DNA from: Thermococcus eurythermalis
GTDB taxonomy: Archaea > Methanobacteriota_B > Thermococci > Thermococcales > Thermococcaceae
DNA length: 64,000 nucleotides
Reading direction: 5' to 3'
Assembly: GCF_000769655.1 (NCBI RefSeq)
Contig: NZ_CP008887.1
Location: 1,860,001 to 1,924,000 of the forward strand
In this document: piece after piece, positions 61,715 to 64,000 of the stretch
How the letters are laid out: the number at the start of each line of letters is the position of its first letter
Numbering within the stretch: the first letter of the stretch is position 1
The notes under the pieces: model-generated
The model's database searches: none
Told to the model about the DNA's origin: nothing
What the model saw: only the letters and a program-made list of their open reading frames with translations
Translations under genes and position numbers: made by a program

Positions 61715-62968
61715 TCACCCCTGCAGGAGGTCGAGGAACTTCTTTGCCTTGTCGGTCTTCGGCATGAACTTCTCGAACTTCTTGAGCTCATTCTCGCTGA
61801 ACAGGACTTTGTGGAGGCCCGAGATTACGAACTTCTTTATGGCCTCCTTGAGTTCGGCCTCGTCGATTCCAAGGAGCTCAGCCACTTTACCCTCATCGTA
61901 GTGGCTCATGCCGTAGAGCAGAACCCCACCGAGGAGATAGTTGGGAATCATCGTGATGTCCTTTCTCTTGCCGATGAGCTGTTCCTCCATTTCGCACTTC
62001 CTTATGACGTAAAGGCTTCCCTGGCCAGTCTTGAAGCCTTCTTCGCCCCTGAAGGGCAGGTCGAGGATTGAGTAATGGCAGTCAACGGAGACCTTTATTC
62101 CGGGGAATATGCCAAGCGTCTCCCTCTCGGTGGGGGAGGTTAGGAAGTAATAGCGGAATATGTCAAGGCCGAGCTTCTCGGCACCCCCCTCGGGGTCGAG
62201 GGACGCGTAGGCGAGGGCGAGGTTGTCAACCGTGTAGTGGTTGTTTATTAAAACACCCTTCGTTTTCACGAAGGTGAGCACGCGCCAGCGGAACCTTCTT
62301 CCAAAGCGCTTCCTGAGCTCCATTTCTATGTCTGCATCGGCCGGAAGGTCGAGACGGGCCTTCTTCAGCCTGTTGTTCTCGAAGTACTCAACCTCAATCC
62401 TCATGCCCCTTGTTCTGACGGTTCCCTTTTCCCGGAGCTTGCCCTTGATGGACTTGAAGGCCTCTCTTACCTCAAGGCTTTCCCTCGATAGCAACCTGAG
62501 GACGTCGCCGGAGTAAGCTAGATGGGGCAAGATTTCGAGCCTTCCGAGCTTTACGGGCTTTTCAACGGCCTTGATTTTCTCAATGTTCTCCTTCGTTATG
62601 GCATCTATCGGAATCTCCTTTCTGCCGAGCTTGAAGGTGTAGTTGGCCGAGAGCAGGGCCAGGGCCATCTTGTGGGCGGTTATTGCCGAGCGAAGTCTCT
62701 CAAGGGCCAGGGTTCTGTTGTGCTTCTTCCTGTAAATCCACTGGAGGTGCGGGTCCTTGCTCTTTTTGTCCATAAAGCGGGCGGAGGGTGCAGTCTCACC
62801 CACACGCCTCTCAAGCTCGTCCTGGAGGTCGTTTAAAAGTGAAATATTCCGAAGGAGGGTATGGGCTAACCTAACCGGGTCGAAGTCCTCGAAGAGCTCG
62901 CCCAGGTCTATCCCTATGTCGTCGAGTATCTTGTTGACCTGGGCGACGAGCTCTTCAGTTGTCGTCAT
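61715..62968 (-). CDS. DUF530-like conserved archaeal protein
   Basis: The 417-aa protein begins [20 protein letters not shown]. It has basic helices, two Cys near residues 303 and 333 and a C-terminal helical bundle. Homologues known to me as DUF530 lie next to topoisomerase VI in Thermococcales. Function unknown. Its ATG overlaps the top6A stop (ATGA), so translation is coupled. Confidence 0.75.
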   Translation of the reverse strand: MTTTEELVAQVNKILDDIGIDLGELFEDFDPVRLAHTLLRNISLLNDLQDELERRVGETAPSARFMDKKSKDPHLQWIYRKKHNRTLALERLRSAITAHKMALALLSANYTFKLGRKEIPIDAITKENIEKIKAVEKPVKLGRLEILPHLAYSGDVLRLLSRESLEVREAFKSIKGKLREKGTVRTRGMRIEVEYFENNRLKKARLDLPADADIEMELRKRFGRRFRWRVLTFVKTKGVLINNHYTVDNLALAYASLDPEGGAEKLGLDIFRYYFLTSPTERETLGIFPGIKVSVDCHYSILDLPFRGEEGFKTGQGSLYVIRKCEMEEQLIGKRKDITMIPNYLLGGVLLYGMSHYDEGKVAELLGIDEAELKEAIKKFVISGLHKVLFSENELKKFEKFMPKTDKAKKFLDLLQG

Positions 62969-64000
62969 GGCAACAAATCACCGTTGTTTATCTTTTCTGG
63001 TAAATACTCCTTGGCGACGAACTCAAGGCTCTTGTTGGCGAGGGCCTGTTGCTCAATCCTGACTCCCCATTTGAGGGCCATCTTGAGCTGTCTCTGCCAC
63101 TCCTTGTTTTGGAACCAGGGGTACTCCATCTCCTCCAAAATGCGCTTGTAGTCGCCCGTTGGACCACCTTTCTTGTTGGGCGGGATTCCCTTGAGCTTCT
63201 CGGTGACGTTCTTGAGGCCGTAGCGCTCCACGTCGTCCATAGTCATTCCCACGAACCTCGCCTCGGGCGTTGCCAGCTTGTCGCTGAGGTAAGCGAGGTT
63301 GATGGAGCCCTGCTTTATTGTGGAGTAGATGTACCAACCGTAGGGGTCGCCATCGGTGAAGACGATGATTGGCAGACCTTCCTCGTAGTGGAGCCTGTGG
63401 ATTAAACGCCTGACACCACGCGAGGCCTGTCCCTGGGTGGCTATGATTAGGGCATTCTCCCTCTTCGGGAACTTTTCCTCGATGAGACGGTCAGCCATAG
63501 CGGCGGTCTCGACAACGAGGGCGTAATCAACGTTTATCTCCGGGAACTGGATGTGCTCCACCGTTCCAGGAACCGCCCAGCCACCGCTTCCGAGCTTGCT
63601 CGCGTTGAACTCGTCCTCGCCGTCCCTAATCACTATGTCGCCGTAGATGTAGCCGCGCCTGTCGGCAGTTATGTGCATCTCCTCCCTCAAAACGCCGAGC
63701 ATTCTCTCAAGGTCTTCTATGATGGGGTCGCTCTCGCGCTGGTCCTCGAAGGTGTTCTCCCTCGTTCCGGGAATCGTGTGCTTGTTGGCGTAGTAGGCTT
63801 CACGAAGGCTCGCGTGCTTGCCCTCACTCACGAGCCTTTTCACGTAGGCCATTATGAGTAAGGTTTGCATGAACTTTCTGGCATGAGCAACATTGAGGAA
63901 GTAACGCCTTGAGAGCTTGTCGCCCATCTTGATTAGCCTGCTCTTCTCGTCGAAGTAAACGTTGTTCAGACCGCGCATCGGAATGTCGAAATAGGGGTTC
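62965..64000 (-). CDS. top6A: DNA topoisomerase VI subunit A (5' end beyond window)
   Basis: At least 345 residues, open to the window edge, so the start is beyond 64000. It has the Spo11/Top6A plan. [12 protein letters not shown] carries the catalytic Tyr that forms the 5' phosphotyrosine; the Toprim domain has [11 protein letters not shown] (Glu) and [17 protein letters not shown] (DxD). With subunit B it makes a type IIB enzyme that relaxes and decatenates DNA. The gene continues upstream on the minus strand, where top6B may lie. Confidence 0.95.
   Translation of the reverse strand, partial: NPYFDIPMRGLNNVYFDEKSRLIKMGDKLSRRYFLNVAHARKFMQTLLIMAYVKRLVSEGKHASLREAYYANKHTIPGTRENTFEDQRESDPIIEDLERMLGVLREEMHITADRRGYIYGDIVIRDGEDEFNASKLGSGGWAVPGTVEHIQFPEINVDYALVVETAAMADRLIEEKFPKRENALIIATQGQASRGVRRLIHRLHYEEGLPIIVFTDGDPYGWYIYSTIKQGSINLAYLSDKLATPEARFVGMTMDDVERYGLKNVTEKLKGIPPNKKGGPTGDYKRILEEMEYPWFQNKEWQRQLKMALKWGVRIEQQALANKSLEFVAKEYLPEKINNGDLLP

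Noticed and set aside
1-64000. CRISPR array
   Set aside because: No regularly spaced identical repeats were found, and no cas genes were recognised.

Overview
The window is a contiguous piece of a hyperthermophilic euryarchaeal chromosome, almost certainly from Thermococcales (a Thermococcus-like genome). The sequence shows compact, gene-dense DNA with GGAGGTG/GGTGAT ribosome-binding sites, BRE-TATA promoters (cgaaa..tttataaa) and many ATGA stop-start overlaps. It encodes archaeal marker proteins: Alba, SMC with ScpA, Hef, Lhr, topoisomerase VI subunit A, EF-1 alpha, EF-2, MptA, DUF835 and DUF3216 proteins. No sequence search was run; all names come from reading motifs.

Layout. 1-10.4 kb: housekeeping genes (QueD/PTPS-like, DUF134, purB, Alba, a CBS-domain protein, a THEP1-type NTPase, MtnA-like isomerase), interrupted by a 1.57-kb AT-rich gap with a decayed membrane-protein gene. 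10.4-13.1 kb: iron alcohol dehydrogenase and an MFS exporter with a palindromic operator-like site. 13.2-21.4 kb: a defence-like island, with a DUF1156-type DNA methyltransferase facing a three-gene operon of a DrmA-like helicase, a DrmB (DUF1998)-DrmC (phospholipase-D motif) fusion, and an unrecognised 416-aa protein. This is the best candidate for a poorly described system. 21.5-33.8 kb: Lhr helicase, a tnpB-less IS200/IS605 remnant rich in hairpins, an M20 deacylase, metallo-beta-lactamase fold, rubrerythrin-DUF835 fusion, TatD, DHPS-like protein, a C/D-box sRNA candidate, PHP phosphatase, and the methylmalonyl-CoA accessory set (B12 subunit, MeaB, epimerase). 33.8-42.5 kb: SMC-ScpA, Hef, DUF835 proteins and tRNA-Leu. 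42.6-50.4 kb: tRNA-Lys, a DEAD-box helicase, then EF-1 alpha, S10 and tRNA-Ser, a broken transglutaminase gene, and EF-2.

50.4-57.7 kb is a plastic region. It holds an HD hydrolase and an ABC-2 transporter operon with two tandem paralogous secreted proteins, bracketed by a 21-bp near-identical repeat. A RelE-type toxin-antitoxin cassette follows, bracketed by a 24-bp exact copy of the mptA 3' end. 57.7-61.3 kb is an McrBC-type restriction operon whose McrB has a long beta-rich N-terminal region in place of a usual short DNA-reading domain. 61.3-64 kb is a DUF1699 DNA-binding protein, DUF530 and topoisomerase VI subunit A (cut by the window end).

Together: three defence-type modules (DISARM-like, McrBC, RelE-type toxin-antitoxin), two clearly broken genes, several mobile or recombination footprints, and translation and chromosome-maintenance genes between them. 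QueD and MptA could serve one pterin/archaeosine route, with the DHPS-like protein in the related pterin-cofactor branch.
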